A stretch of DNA of 64,000 nt, from positions 620,001 through 684,000 of the forward strand of contig NZ_CP136995.1 in NCBI RefSeq assembly GCF_033110285.1, in the 5' to 3' direction. Position numbers and translations under genes: made by a program. Source of the DNA: Ottowia sp. SB7-C50 (GTDB taxonomy: Bacteria; Pseudomonadota; Gammaproteobacteria; Burkholderiales; Burkholderiaceae_C). The notes below the pieces were generated by a model. It was not told where the DNA came from. It made no database searches and saw nothing but the letters and a program-made list of their open reading frames with translations. Below, in pieces: positions 52,795-62,124 of the stretch; within the stretch, counting starts at the first letter, position 1; each line of letters opens with the position of its first letter.

Positions 52795-54591
52795 ATGCCC
52801 ATCTACACCCCGCCGCTGCGCGACATGCAGTTTGTGATGCACGAAGTGCTCAACGTCGTCGACGAACTGAAACACATCCCGCGCCACGCCGACATCGACG
52901 CCGACACGCTGAACGCCGTGCTGGAAGAGGGCGGCAAGTTCGCGGCTGAAGTCATCCAGCCGATCAACCTCAGCGGCGACAGCGAAGGCTGCGTGCTCGA
53001 CAAGACCACGCACGAAGTCAAGACGCCCACCGGCTTCAAGGACGCGTACGAAAAATACGTCGAAGGCGGCTGGGCCGCGCTGTCGTGCGACCCCGAATAC
53101 GGTGGCCAGGGCCTGCCCTTCGTGGCCAACCAGTGCGTGTACGAAATGATGAACAGCGCCAACCAGGCGTGGACCATGTACCCCGGCCTGTCGCACGGCG
53201 CGTATGAAGCCCTGCACGCTCACGGCACCGACGACCAGAAAAAGAAATACCTGCCCAAGCTGACCAGCGGCGAATGGACCGGCACCATGTGCCTGACCGA
53301 GCCGCACTGCGGCACCGACCTGGGCCTGCTGCGCACCAAGGCCGAGCCGCAGGCCGACGGCACCTACAAGATCACCGGCAACAAGATCTTCATCAGCGCC
53401 GGCGAGCACGACATGGCGCCCAACATCCTGCACCTGGTGCTGGCCCGCCTGCCCGATGCACCCAAGGGCAGCAAGGGCATCAGCCTGTTCCTGGTGCCCA
53501 AGTACCACGTCAATGACGATGGCTCGCTGGGCGCGCGCAACCCCATCTTCTGCACCGGCCTGGAGCACAAGATGGGCATCCACGGCAACGCCACCGCGCA
53601 ATTGAGCCTGGACGGTGCCATCGGCACCCTGGTGGGCGAGCCCAACAAGGGCCTGCCGGCCATGTTCGTGATGATGAACGCCGCGCGCCTGGGCGTGGGC
53701 AACCAGTCGCTTGGCCTGACCGAGGTGTCCTACCAGAACGCCCTGGCCTACGCCAAGGAGCGCCAGCAGATGCGCAGCCTCTCCGGCCCCAAGGCCAAGG
53801 ACCAACCGGCCGACCCCATCATCGTGCACCCCGACGTGCGCAAGATGCTGCTCACCGCCAAGGCCTATGCCGAGGGCGGCCGCGCCATGGCCATCTACAC
53901 CTCGATGCTGCTCGACAAGGCGCTGTACCACCCCGACGAAAAGGTGCGCAAGGACAGCGACGAAGTGGTGGGCCTGCTCACGCCCATCATCAAGGCCTTC
54001 CTCACCGACAACGGCTTTGCCGCCACCAACCACGCCATGCAGGTGTTTGGCGGCCACGGCTACATCCACGAGACCGGCATGGAGCAGTTCGTGCGCGACG
54101 CGCGCATCAACATGATCTACGAAGGCACCAACACCGTGCAGTCGCTGGATCTGCTGGGCCGCAAGATCCTGGGCAACCAGGGCGCCACGCTCAAGAAGTT
54201 TGGCAAGCTCATCGCGCAACTGGTCGAGGAAGAAGGTGTAAACGAGAAGATGAGCGAGTTCATCAACCCGCTCGGCTACCTGGCCGACCAGATGACCAAG
54301 TTCACCACCGAAATCGGCTTCAAGGGCTTCGTCAACGCCGACGAAGTGGGCGGTGCCAGCGTCGACTACCTGCGCGTGGCGGGCCACTTGGTGTTTGGCT
54401 ACTTCTTTGCGCGCATGGCCAGTGTGGCGCTTAAAAAACAGGCCGAAGGCAGCACCGATCCGTTCTACACCGCCAAGCTGCAAACGGCGCGCTTCTACTT
54501 CGCGCGCCTGTTCCCTGAGACGGCCAGCCTGATGCGCACCGCGCGTTCGGGCGTGGCCAACCTGCTGGACACCGAGGCGGCACTGGCATGA
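52795..54591 (+). CDS. Acyl-CoA dehydrogenase, long (~600 aa) type
   Basis: 598 residues, the larger AcdA/FadE-like class with extra C-terminal helices. Flavin and substrate motifs: TGTMCLTEPHCGTDLGLLRT, KIFISAGEHDM, HKMGIHGNATAQL, QVFGGHGYIHETGMEQFVRD and ARINMIYEGTNTVQSLDLLG, where the Glu of YEGTN is the catalytic base. Catalyses the first, FAD-dependent step of beta-oxidation; electrons would go to ETF. A Shine-Dalgarno (GAGGAG) precedes the ATG. The stop overlaps the DUF2147 gene start. Confidence 0.94.
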   Translation: MPIYTPPLRDMQFVMHEVLNVVDELKHIPRHADIDADTLNAVLEEGGKFAAEVIQPINLSGDSEGCVLDKTTHEVKTPTGFKDAYEKYVEGGWAALSCDPEYGGQGLPFVANQCVYEMMNSANQAWTMYPGLSHGAYEALHAHGTDDQKKKYLPKLTSGEWTGTMCLTEPHCGTDLGLLRTKAEPQADGTYKITGNKIFISAGEHDMAPNILHLVLARLPDAPKGSKGISLFLVPKYHVNDDGSLGARNPIFCTGLEHKMGIHGNATAQLSLDGAIGTLVGEPNKGLPAMFVMMNAARLGVGNQSLGLTEVSYQNALAYAKERQQMRSLSGPKAKDQPADPIIVHPDVRKMLLTAKAYAEGGRAMAIYTSMLLDKALYHPDEKVRKDSDEVVGLLTPIIKAFLTDNGFAATNHAMQVFGGHGYIHETGMEQFVRDARINMIYEGTNTVQSLDLLGRKILGNQGATLKKFGKLIAQLVEEEGVNEKMSEFINPLGYLADQMTKFTTEIGFKGFVNADEVGGASVDYLRVAGHLVFGYFFARMASVALKKQAEGSTDPFYTAKLQTARFYFARLFPETASLMRTARSGVANLLDTEAALA

Positions 54592-55058
54592 TGCATTTCA
54601 ATAAAAAAAAGCCCCTGGCGCTTGCTGCAAAAGCGCTTGCAGCTATTGTTTTAGTAGCTAATGGCGGTGTGGCGCTGGCGCAGATGACGCCTGTCGGCAC
54701 CTGGCGCAGCATCGACGACCAGACCAAGGAACCCAAGGCGCAGGTCGTCATCACCGAAAGCGCCGGCGTGCTCACCGGCCGCATCGAGAAGATCCTGAAG
54801 AAGGACGCTGACCCGAAAGCCGTGTGCGACAAGTGCAGCGATGACCGCAAGGACAAGCCGGTGGCGGGCCTGGAAATCATCCGCGGCGCCAAGAAAGCCG
54901 AAGGAAAGGACGTGTGGGAAGGCGGCCGCGTGCTCGACCCCGAAAAAGGCAGCGACTACGCGCTGCGCCTGACACCCATCGACGGCGGCAAGAAGCTCGA
55001 AGTGCGCGGCTCCATCGGGCCGTTTGGGCGCACGCAGACCTGGACGCGGGTCCAGTGA
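54588..55058 (+). CDS. Secreted DUF2147 protein with repeat-derived signal peptide
   Basis: 156 residues. The mature domain (VGTWRSIDDQTKEPKAQVVI, LTGRIEKILKK, DKPVAGLEIIRG, GRVLDPEKGSDYALRLTPID) is the lipocalin-like DUF2147 beta-barrel, exported in other bacteria; its role is unknown. The hydrophobic core of the signal peptide, LALAAKALAAIVLVANG, is encoded by a copy of the dispersed double-palindrome repeat (54610-54662). The gene overlaps the acyl-CoA dehydrogenase by ATGA, so it belongs to the fatty-acid operon. Confidence 0.85.
   Translation: MMHFNKKKPLALAAKALAAIVLVANGGVALAQMTPVGTWRSIDDQTKEPKAQVVITESAGVLTGRIEKILKKDADPKAVCDKCSDDRKDKPVAGLEIIRGAKKAEGKDVWEGGRVLDPEKGSDYALRLTPIDGGKKLEVRGSIGPFGRTQTWTRVQ
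54610..54662 (-). repeat. Double-palindrome repeat within DUF2147 signal-peptide codons
   Basis: Minus strand: TAGCTACTAAAACAATAGCT, then GCAAGCGCTTTTGCAGCAAGCGCCAGGGGC. Both palindromes are intact. It occupies codons of the hydrophobic signal-peptide core in frame. Confidence 0.78.
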
Positions 55059-55069
55059 AGGAACACAGA

Positions 55070-57470
55070 ATGTCCCGATTCAACGTCAAGAAAGTCGCCG
55101 TGCTCGGCGCCGGCGTGATGGGCGCGCAGATCGCGGCTCATCTCGTCAACTGCAAGGTGCCGGTCATCCTGTTCGACCTGGCCGCCAAGGAAGGCCCCAA
55201 GAACGGCATCGCGCTGAAGGCCGTCGAAAACCTGAAGAAGCTCAAGCCCGCGCCGCTCGGCGTGGCCGAGGACGCGGCGCTGATCGAAGTCGCCAACTAC
55301 GACGACGATCTCAAGAAGCTCAAGGGCTGCGACCTGGTGATCGAAGCGATCGCCGAGCGCATGGACTGGAAGAGCGACCTGTATCACAAGATCGGGCCTT
55401 TCGTCGCCAAGAACGCCATCCTGGCCAGCAACACGTCGGGCCTGTCGATCACCAAGCTGAGCGAGGCGCTGCCCGAGGCATTGCGCCCGCGCTTTTGCGG
55501 CATCCACTTCTTCAACCCGCCGCGCTACATGGTGCTGGTCGAATTGATCGCCACGCCGACCACCAAGCCGGAAGTTCTGGACCAGCTGGAAGCCTTCGTC
55601 ACCACCGCGCTCGGCAAGGGCGTGGTGCGGGCCAAGGACACGCCCAACTTCGTCGCCAACCGCATCGGCATCGCCGGCATGCTGGCGACGATGAAGGAAG
55701 TCGAGAAATTCGGCCTGACCTTCGACGTGGTCGATGACCTGACTGGCAAGCGCCTGGGCCGTGCCAGCAGCGGCACCTTCCGCACCGCCGACGTGGTGGG
55801 CCTGGACACGATGGCGCACGTCATCAAGACGCTGCAGGACAACCTGTCGGCCGACACCGACCCGTTCTACGACAGCTTTGGCACGCCGCCCGTGCTGGCC
55901 AAGCTGCTGGAGCTGAAGAACCTGGGCCAGAAGACGGGCGCCGGTTTCTACAAGAAGGTCGGCCGCGACATCCTGCGCTTTGATCTGGAAAAAGACGAGT
56001 ACGTGCCCAGCGGCCAGAAGGCCGACGAGGTGTACGGCCGCATGCTCAAGAAGCCTGCGGGCGAGCGCCTGAAGCTGTTGAAGAACAGCGAAGGCCCGCA
56101 AGGCCAGTTCCTGTGGGCCATTCTGCGCAACAGCTTTCATTACGCCGCCGTGCACCTGGCGAACATTGCCGAAACCGCGCGCGATGTCGACCTGGCCATG
56201 CGCTGGGGCTTTGGCATGAAGCAAGGGCCGTTCGAGTTGTGGCAGGAAGCCGGCTGGCTCGAAGTCGCCCAGATGATCCAGGACGACATCGATGCGGGCA
56301 AGGCGCTGTCGAAGGCGCCGCTGCCCGATTGGGTGTTCAAAGGCCCGGTGGCCGAAGCCGGCGGCGTGCACACAGAGAAGGGCTCGTGGAACCCCACCAC
56401 GGGCCAGTTTGAACCGCGGCGCGTGCTGCCCGTGTACGAGCGCCAGCTGTTCCCCGAACTGCTGCTGGGCGAAGGCGGCCCGCGCCCTGAAACGGCCGGC
56501 AAGACGCTGCTGGAAAACGACGCCATCCGCGTCTGGACGCTCGACGACGAGATCGTCATCGCCACGCTCAAGACCAAGATGCGCGCCATCAGCCCCGACG
56601 CGGGCGAGGGCCTGGCGCAGGCGGTGGAGATGGCCGAGGCCGATTACCAGGGACTGGTGATCTGGCCGGGCGACGACCCCTTCAGCGTCGGCGCCGACCT
56701 GCAGGCCATGCTGCCCGGCTACGTGGCCGGCGGCGCGGGCCTGGTCGATTCGATGGAAAAAGAGCTGCAGGAGATGATGCTGCGCCTGCGCTACGCCAAC
56801 GTGCCGGTGGTCTCGGCCATTCGCGGCATGGCGCTGGGCGGCGGCTGCGAGCTGGCGGTGTATTCGTCACGCCGCGTGGCCGCCATGGAAAGCTACATGG
56901 GCCTGGTGGAAGTGGGCGTGGGCCTGGTGCCCGGCGCGGGGGGGGCTCGCCTACATCGCCCGCCGCGCGGCCGAGAACGCGCAGGCCAGCACCGACAAGG
57001 ACCTGCTGCACTTCCTCACCGAAGGCTTCACCGCCGCCGCCATGGCCAAGGTGGGCATGAGCGCAATCGATTCGCGCAAGCTCGGCTACCTGCTGTGGAG
57101 CGACGTGATCGTGCCCAACAAGGACGAGTTGCTCTACGTGGCCATCAACGAAGCCAAGGCCATGCACCGCGCCGGCTACCGCCCGCCCATGAAGCGCCAG
57201 TTTGCCGTGGCGGGCCGCGACGGCAAGGCCACCATCCAGGGCCAGTTGGTCAACATGCGCGACGGCGGCTTCATCAGCCAGCACGACTTCTACGTGTCGA
57301 GCCTGATTGCCCACGTGGTGACCGGCGGCGACGTCGATCCGGGCACGCTGGTCGATGAGGAATACCTGATGACGCTGGAGCGCCAAGCCTTCACCACGCT
57401 GCTGGGCAACCCCAAGACGCACGAGCGGATCATGGGGATGCTGAGTACCGGTAAGCCCGTGCGCAATTGA
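55070..57470 (+). CDS. 3-hydroxyacyl-CoA dehydrogenase / enoyl-CoA hydratase, FadN-like, frameshifted by +1 G
   Basis: About 799 residues after correction. The dehydrogenase comes first (VAVLGAGVMGAQIAAHLV, catalytic His in CGIHFFNPPRYMVLVE, two C-terminal HAD domains) and the hydratase/isomerase last (SAIRGMALGGGCELAVYSSR, GLVEVGVGLVPGAGG). This is the reverse of E. coli FadB and matches Bacillus FadN. The break lies in eight G (56938-56945): seven give PGAGGLAYIARRA, which continues to the 57470 stop. Shine-Dalgarno AAGGA is 10 bases upstream. Together with the flanking genes the order dehydrogenase-FadN-FadA parallels the Bacillus fadNAE set. Confidence 0.93.
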
Positions 57471-57490
57471 TCGGCGAGGAAGAACACACC

Positions 57491-58699
57491 ATGACCAAAC
57501 AAGTTCAAGACGCCTACATCGTCGCCGCCACCCGCACGCCCATCGGGCGCTCGCACAAGGGCTACTTCCGCAACACGCGGCCCGATGACCTGCTCGCCCA
57601 CGTGCTGCGCGAAGTCGTCCAGCAGGCACCGGGGCTCGACCCCGCTGCGATCGAGGACGTGATCAGCGGCTGCGCCATTCCCGAAGCCCAGCAGGGCCTG
57701 AACGTGGCGCGCATCGGCGCCGTGCTGGCCGGCTACCCCAAGAGTGTGGGCGGCATCACGGTCAACCGCTTCTGCGCCTCGGGCCTGTCGGCCGTGGCCA
57801 TGGCCGCCGACCGCATCCGCGTGGGCGAGTCCGAGGTGATGGTCGCTGCCGGCGTGGAAAGCATGAGCATGGTGCCCATGATGGGCAACAACCCCAGCCT
57901 GTCGCCCACCATCTTTGGCAACACCGACAACGTGGACGACTACGGCATCGCCTACGGCATGGGCCTGACGGCCGAGAAGGTGGCGCAGCAGTGGAAGGTG
58001 TCGCGTGCCGCGCAGGACGAGTTCGCGCTGGAATCGCACCAGCGCGCCATGAAGGCGATTGCCGCCGGCGAGTTCAAGGACGAGATCACGCCCGTCACCG
58101 TGACCGAGCGCAGCGTGAACCTCAAGACCGCCGAAGTCACGCAGACGCAACGCACGGTCGACATCGACGAAGGCCCGCGCCCCGACACCTCGCTCGAAGG
58201 CCTGGCCAAGCTGCGCACCGTGTTTGCGGCGCGTGGCTCGGTCACAGCTGGCAACAGTTCGCAGACCAGCGACGGCGCCGGCGCGCTGATCCTGGCCAGC
58301 GAAGCAGCGATCAAGAAATACGGCCTGACGCCGCTGGCGCGCTTTGTGTCCTATGCAAGCCGTGGCGTGCCGCCGCACATCATGGGCATCGGCCCGATCG
58401 AGGCGATTCCGGCGGCGCTGAAGTACGCGGGGCTGACGAAGGACCAGATTGACTGGTACGAGCTGAACGAAGCCTTTGCCGCGCAGTCGCTGGCCGTCAT
58501 CAACACACTGGGCTTGGACAAAGCCAAGGTCAACCCCATGGGCGGGGCGATTGCGCTGGGCCACCCGCTGGGCGCCACCGGCGCCATTCGCTCGGCCACC
58601 GTGGTGCATGCGCTGCGCCGCCACAAGCTGAAGTACGGCATGGTGACGATGTGTGTGGGCATGGGGCAGGGCGCGGCGGGGATCTTCGAGCGGGTTTGA
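57491..58699 (+). CDS. Acetyl-CoA C-acyltransferase (3-ketoacyl-CoA thiolase)
   Basis: 402 residues. Catalytic Cys95 in VNRFCASGLSA, His358 in ALGHPLGATGA and Cys388 in MCVGMGQGAAG; ELNEAFAAQ is also present. Cleaves 3-ketoacyl-CoA with CoA, the final step of beta-oxidation. It begins 20 bases after the FadN-like gene. Downstream lies a long inverted repeat that probably marks the operon end. Confidence 0.94.
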   Translation: MTKQVQDAYIVAATRTPIGRSHKGYFRNTRPDDLLAHVLREVVQQAPGLDPAAIEDVISGCAIPEAQQGLNVARIGAVLAGYPKSVGGITVNRFCASGLSAVAMAADRIRVGESEVMVAAGVESMSMVPMMGNNPSLSPTIFGNTDNVDDYGIAYGMGLTAEKVAQQWKVSRAAQDEFALESHQRAMKAIAAGEFKDEITPVTVTERSVNLKTAEVTQTQRTVDIDEGPRPDTSLEGLAKLRTVFAARGSVTAGNSSQTSDGAGALILASEAAIKKYGLTPLARFVSYASRGVPPHIMGIGPIEAIPAALKYAGLTKDQIDWYELNEAFAAQSLAVINTLGLDKAKVNPMGGAIALGHPLGATGAIRSATVVHALRRHKLKYGMVTMCVGMGQGAAGIFERV

Positions 58700-58712
58700 A
58701 AAAGTCGCAAAC

Positions 58713-58823
58713 AGCCGGACGCGAAGGGCGCGAAGGTCACGCGAAGAGCGCGAAGGAATTCAATACTCGTTCGTTTTTCCTTTTGCGTTCTTCGCGAAAC
58801 CTTTGCGTCCTTCGCGTCCGGCT
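58713..58823. repeat. Long inverted repeat of GCGAAGG-type units
   Basis: Arms 58713-58756 and 58779-58823 (about 44 bp) pair closely around a 22-nt AT-rich loop. Each arm is a run of roughly 9-nt units of the type NCGCGAAGG. Same architecture and end sequence (CCGGACGC...GCGTCCGG) as 9300-9409, but with GCGAAGG in place of GCAGAGG. It occupies most of the 146-bp gap after the thiolase gene and may terminate the operon. Confidence 0.8.
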
Positions 58824-58845
58824 CTTTGGATGAAATTCTCTTGAC

Positions 58846-59742
58846 GTGAATTGCGCTCGCACCCTGCACCTCGACACCCCGCGCCACGGCCGGGTCGCCG
58901 CCCGGCTGTTTGAGCCGCCTCGCGCGCCCACGCTGCAAGTCGTCATCGGCGCCGCGATGGGCGTGCCGCAGCGGCGCTATGCGGACTTTGCCGCGTGGCT
59001 GGCAGCGCAAGGTGTGCGTGTGCTCACCTTCGACTACCGCGGCTACGGTGATTCGCTGAAGCTGCACGGGCGCCGCCTGCGCCATGTTGACGCCACGCTC
59101 AACGACTGGCGCGCCGACTACGAAGCCGTCGTCCAGCACCTGCACGCCCAGGCACCCGACGTGCCGCTGCTGCTGATCGGCCACAGCCTGGGCGCCCAAC
59201 TGCCGGGTCTGTTCGAGCGCACCGACCACATTGCCGGCCTGCTGGGCGTGGCCACCGGCAGCGGTTACTGGCGCCTCAATGCGCCCCAGTTGCGCCGCCG
59301 CGCGCTGTTCATGTGGCATGGCCTGGTGCCCACGCTCACGCCGCTGTTTGGCTACTTTCCCGGCAAGCGGCTGGGGGCGGTGGGCGACCTGCCGGCCGGC
59401 GTCATCCGCCAGTGGCGGCGCTGGTGCCTGCACCCGCGCTACAGCGGCGCCGAAGGGCCGAGCGCGCTGGCGCGCTACGGCGCGGTGCGCTTTCCGATCC
59501 GTGCGCTGTCAATCACCGACGACGAAATGATGACGCTGCCCGGCACGCAGAGCCTGTTGTCGCTGTATGCCAACGCGCCGCATCGCATCGAGCGCGTGCA
59601 TCCGCCCGAGCATGGCGCGGCGCGCATCGGGCACCTGGGCTGGTTTCATCCGCGCTTTGCGGGCAACCTGTGGCCTTACACGCTGACGGCATTGCGTGAA
59701 CTGGCCGCCGAGCGAGCCCAGCCCTCCACCCAAGGCACCTGA
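58846..59742 (+). CDS. Alpha/beta hydrolase family protein
   Basis: 298 residues. Nucleophile elbow LLIGHSLGAQLP, oxyanion strand VVIGAAMGVPQRRY, FDYRGYGDSLKLHG, and a late SITDDEMM followed by HLGWFH, which should contain the acid and His. This resembles the COG4757 predicted alpha/beta hydrolases. The only plausible start is GTG at 58846 because an in-frame stop lies just upstream. Substrate unknown; its surroundings suggest acyl esters or thioesters. Confidence 0.82.
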   Translation: MNCARTLHLDTPRHGRVAARLFEPPRAPTLQVVIGAAMGVPQRRYADFAAWLAAQGVRVLTFDYRGYGDSLKLHGRRLRHVDATLNDWRADYEAVVQHLHAQAPDVPLLLIGHSLGAQLPGLFERTDHIAGLLGVATGSGYWRLNAPQLRRRALFMWHGLVPTLTPLFGYFPGKRLGAVGDLPAGVIRQWRRWCLHPRYSGAEGPSALARYGAVRFPIRALSITDDEMMTLPGTQSLLSLYANAPHRIERVHPPEHGAARIGHLGWFHPRFAGNLWPYTLTALRELAAERAQPSTQGT

Positions 59743-59808
59743 GTGACACCGCCGCCGCGCGCCCATGCTAATGTCACAGGCCATGCATTCACCCACCCGA
59801 TTCCGCCC

Positions 59809-60678
59809 ATGACGCGCCCCCAGCCGATGGCCCCGCATCCGTTCGACGAAGCGCTTGCGCTGACGCCCGTGGCGGCCACGGCGCAGGCGCACGGCCGCGA
59901 CGCGCCGGCCCGCTTTGACGGCCAGCCGCACCCTGCCTACGCCAACATGGTCGGCCCGTTCGGCGGTGTGACGGCGGCGCAGATGCTGCAAGCCGTGCTG
60001 CAACATCCGCAGCTGCTGGGCGAGCCGGTGGCGCTCACCGTCAACTTTGCGGCCGCCGTGGTCGACGCGCCATTTCGCGTCGAGGCGCGGCCCGTGCGCA
60101 CCAACCGCTCCACCCAGCACTGGACCGTTACGCTGACGCAGTCGGGCGCCGATGGGGTGGACGCCGTCATGCTGACCGCCACCGCGGTGACCGCCGTGCG
60201 GCGCGACACCTGGAGCGCCGTCGACAGCCCCATGCCCGCCGTCACCGCGCCGGCCGATGTGCCGCGCGCGCCCTTCACCGACCGCGTGCGCTGGGTCGGT
60301 CGCTACGACATGCGTCCGCTGGCCGGCGCCATCCCGCAGCATTGGGACGGCACCGAGGCGGACAGCCTGACGCAACTGTGGCTGCGCGACGATCCGCCGC
60401 GCCCGCTGGATTTTTTGAGTCTCACCGCGCTGGCCGATGCGTTCTTTCCGCGCATCTGGCGCCGCCGCGCGCTGATGACGCCCATTGGCACCGTGTCGAT
60501 GACGGTCTACTTCCACGCCGGCGCCGACGAACTGGCGGCCACCGGCGAGGGCTATCTGCTCGGCCAGGCGCGCTCGCAGTCCTTCTTCAACGGCTTTTTC
60601 GACCAGAGCGCCGAGCTGTGGAACGAAGCCGGCCATCTGCTGGCCACCACGCACCAGATCGTCTATTACAAGGAATAG
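59809..60678 (+). CDS. Acyl-CoA thioesterase, TesB-like double hot-dog
   Basis: 289 residues from the ATG at 59809 (MTRPQPMAPHPFDEALALTP). Two hot-dog repeats: HPAYANMVGPFGGVTAAQML with the N-terminal helix, and a second with LSLTALADAFFPRIWRRRAL. The C-terminal TGEGYLLGQARSQSFFNGFF is typical of TesB-like/4HBT_3 proteins. Likely hydrolyses acyl-CoA to free acid and CoA. Lies between the hydrolase and a crotonase gene in the same direction. Confidence 0.83.
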   Translation: MTRPQPMAPHPFDEALALTPVAATAQAHGRDAPARFDGQPHPAYANMVGPFGGVTAAQMLQAVLQHPQLLGEPVALTVNFAAAVVDAPFRVEARPVRTNRSTQHWTVTLTQSGADGVDAVMLTATAVTAVRRDTWSAVDSPMPAVTAPADVPRAPFTDRVRWVGRYDMRPLAGAIPQHWDGTEADSLTQLWLRDDPPRPLDFLSLTALADAFFPRIWRRRALMTPIGTVSMTVYFHAGADELAATGEGYLLGQARSQSFFNGFFDQSAELWNEAGHLLATTHQIVYYKE

Positions 60679-60689
60679 CAGTCGAACGG

Positions 60690-60742
60690 GCCGCCAGCGC
60701 TTGACTGACAGGCGCGAGCAGCTATTTATTTCATAGTATTTA
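60690..60742 (-). repeat. Double-palindrome repeat between thioesterase and crotonase genes
   Basis: Minus strand: TAAATACTATGAAATAAATA, then GCTGCTCGCGCCTGTCAGTCAAGCGCTGGCGG. Both arms are diverged from consensus but recognisable. Confidence 0.6.
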
Positions 60743-60756
60743 GAACGCAAGACACC

Positions 60757-61521
60757 ATGTCCGACATCCTCACCCACCACGCCGACGGCGTGCTCACGCT
60801 GACCTTCAACCGCGTCGAGCGCAAGAACTCGATCAACGTCGCCATGTACGACGCACTGGCCACGGCGCTGGAAAAAGCCGTGGACGATGCCGCCACGCGC
60901 GTGGTCGTGATTCAGGGCCACGAGACGGTGTTCAGCGCCGGCAACGACATCGAGGACTTCCTGAAGAACAAGCCGGCGGGCATGGATTCGCCTGTGTTCC
61001 GCTTCCTGCGCGCCATCGCCACCTTCCCCAAGCCGCTGGTCGCGGCGGTGTGCGGCCCGGCCGTGGGCGTGGGCACCACCATGCTGTTTCACTGCGACCT
61101 GGTCTACGCGGGCGACAACGCGGCGTTTTCGATGCCCTTCGTCAACCTGGGCCTGTGCCCCGAAGCGGCCAGCAGCCTGCTGGTGCCGCGCATGTTCGGC
61201 TATCACCGCGCGGCCGAGGCGCTGCTGCTGGGCGAGCCGTTCATGGCCGAGGCCGCGCTCGAAGTCGGCCTGGTCAACCGCGTGCTGCCGCCCACCGAGG
61301 CCAACGCCTTTGCAGCCCAGCAGGCCCGCAAGCTGGCCGCCAAGCCGACCAGCAGCCTGATCACCACCAAGCAACTGATGAAGGGCGACCAGCAAAAGGC
61401 CGTGCTTGAGCGCATGGGTGAGGAGGGCGCGCACTTCGGCCGCATGCTGGGCGAGCCCGCCGCGCGCGAAGCCATGACGGCCTTCATGCAAAAGCGAAAG
61501 CCCGACTTCAGCCAGTGCTGA
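60757..61521 (+). CDS. Enoyl-CoA hydratase/isomerase family protein
   Basis: 254 residues, crotonase fold. Oxyanion-hole loops VFSAGNDIEDF and CGPAVGVGTTML, and the acidic residue in LGLCPEAASSLLVPRMFG at the hydratase Glu164 position; the usual second Glu is not evident. It resembles the PaaG/ECI-type delta-isomerases as much as true hydratases, so auxiliary beta-oxidation of unsaturated acyl-CoA is possible. Confidence 0.87.
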   Translation: MSDILTHHADGVLTLTFNRVERKNSINVAMYDALATALEKAVDDAATRVVVIQGHETVFSAGNDIEDFLKNKPAGMDSPVFRFLRAIATFPKPLVAAVCGPAVGVGTTMLFHCDLVYAGDNAAFSMPFVNLGLCPEAASSLLVPRMFGYHRAAEALLLGEPFMAEAALEVGLVNRVLPPTEANAFAAQQARKLAAKPTSSLITTKQLMKGDQQKAVLERMGEEGAHFGRMLGEPAAREAMTAFMQKRKPDFSQC

Positions 61522-61536
61522 CATACGATTCCATCC

Positions 61537-61588
61537 GGCCCCTGGCGCTTGTCTGGCAAGCGCATACAGCTCACTTTTAAATAGCAAA
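61537..61588 (-). repeat. Double-palindrome repeat before GNAT gene
   Basis: Minus strand: TTTGCTATTTAAAAGTGAGC, then TGTATGCGCTTGCCAGACAAGCGCCAGGGGCC. The second palindrome GCGCTTGCCAGACAAGCGC is nearly perfect. It ends eight bases before the GNAT start. Confidence 0.72.
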
Positions 61589-61595
61589 TGGCGCC

Positions 61596-62117
61596 ATGCA
61601 GCTGATCGACTGCACCCACGACGCGCACGCGCCGGCCATTCTGGACATCCTCAACGACGCCATCGTCACCTCCACCGCGCTGTACGACTACCAGCCCCGC
61701 ACGCTGGCCAGCATGCGGGGCTGGTTCGACGCCAAGGCGGCGGGCGGCTTTCCGGTGATCGGCGCGGTGGACGACGCCGGCACGCTGCTTGGCTTTGCCA
61801 GCTATGGCACGTGGCGCGCGTTTCCGGCGTACAAATACACGGTCGAACATTCGGTCTATGTGCACAAGGACGCACGCGGCCGCGGCCTGGCGTCGCTGCT
61901 GATGCGCGCGCTGATCGACGCCGCGCGCGTGCAGGGCAAGCACGTGCTGGTGGGCGCCATCGACGCCGCCAACGACGCCAGCATCGCGTTGCATCAGCAA
62001 CTGGGTTTCGTCCACGCCGGCACGGTGCGCCAGGCGGGCTTCAAGTTCGGCCGCTGGCTCGACGTGGCGTTCTATCAGCTGATCCTGGATACTCCCGCGC
62101 AACCCGTTGACGGCTGA
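61596..62117 (+). CDS. GNAT acetyltransferase, phosphinothricin/MddA type
   Basis: 173 residues. ILNDAIVTSTALYDYQPRTL at the N-terminus and YTVEHSVYVHKDARGRGLAS (CoA-binding QxxGxG-type motif, here RGRGLA) mark the Pat/YncA group that N-acetylates phosphinothricin, methionine sulfoximine or similar compounds. HQQLGFVHAGTVRQAGFKFG is the usual end. The hot-dog thioesterase follows seven bases later. Confidence 0.85.
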   Translation: MQLIDCTHDAHAPAILDILNDAIVTSTALYDYQPRTLASMRGWFDAKAAGGFPVIGAVDDAGTLLGFASYGTWRAFPAYKYTVEHSVYVHKDARGRGLASLLMRALIDAARVQGKHVLVGAIDAANDASIALHQQLGFVHAGTVRQAGFKFGRWLDVAFYQLILDTPAQPVDG

Positions 62118-62124
62118 AGCCCGC

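Noticed and set aside
52756..54483. 575-codon minus-strand frame opposite the acyl-CoA dehydrogenase
   Set aside because: Antisense shadow of a strongly conserved enzyme gene; no ribosome binding site and no domain.
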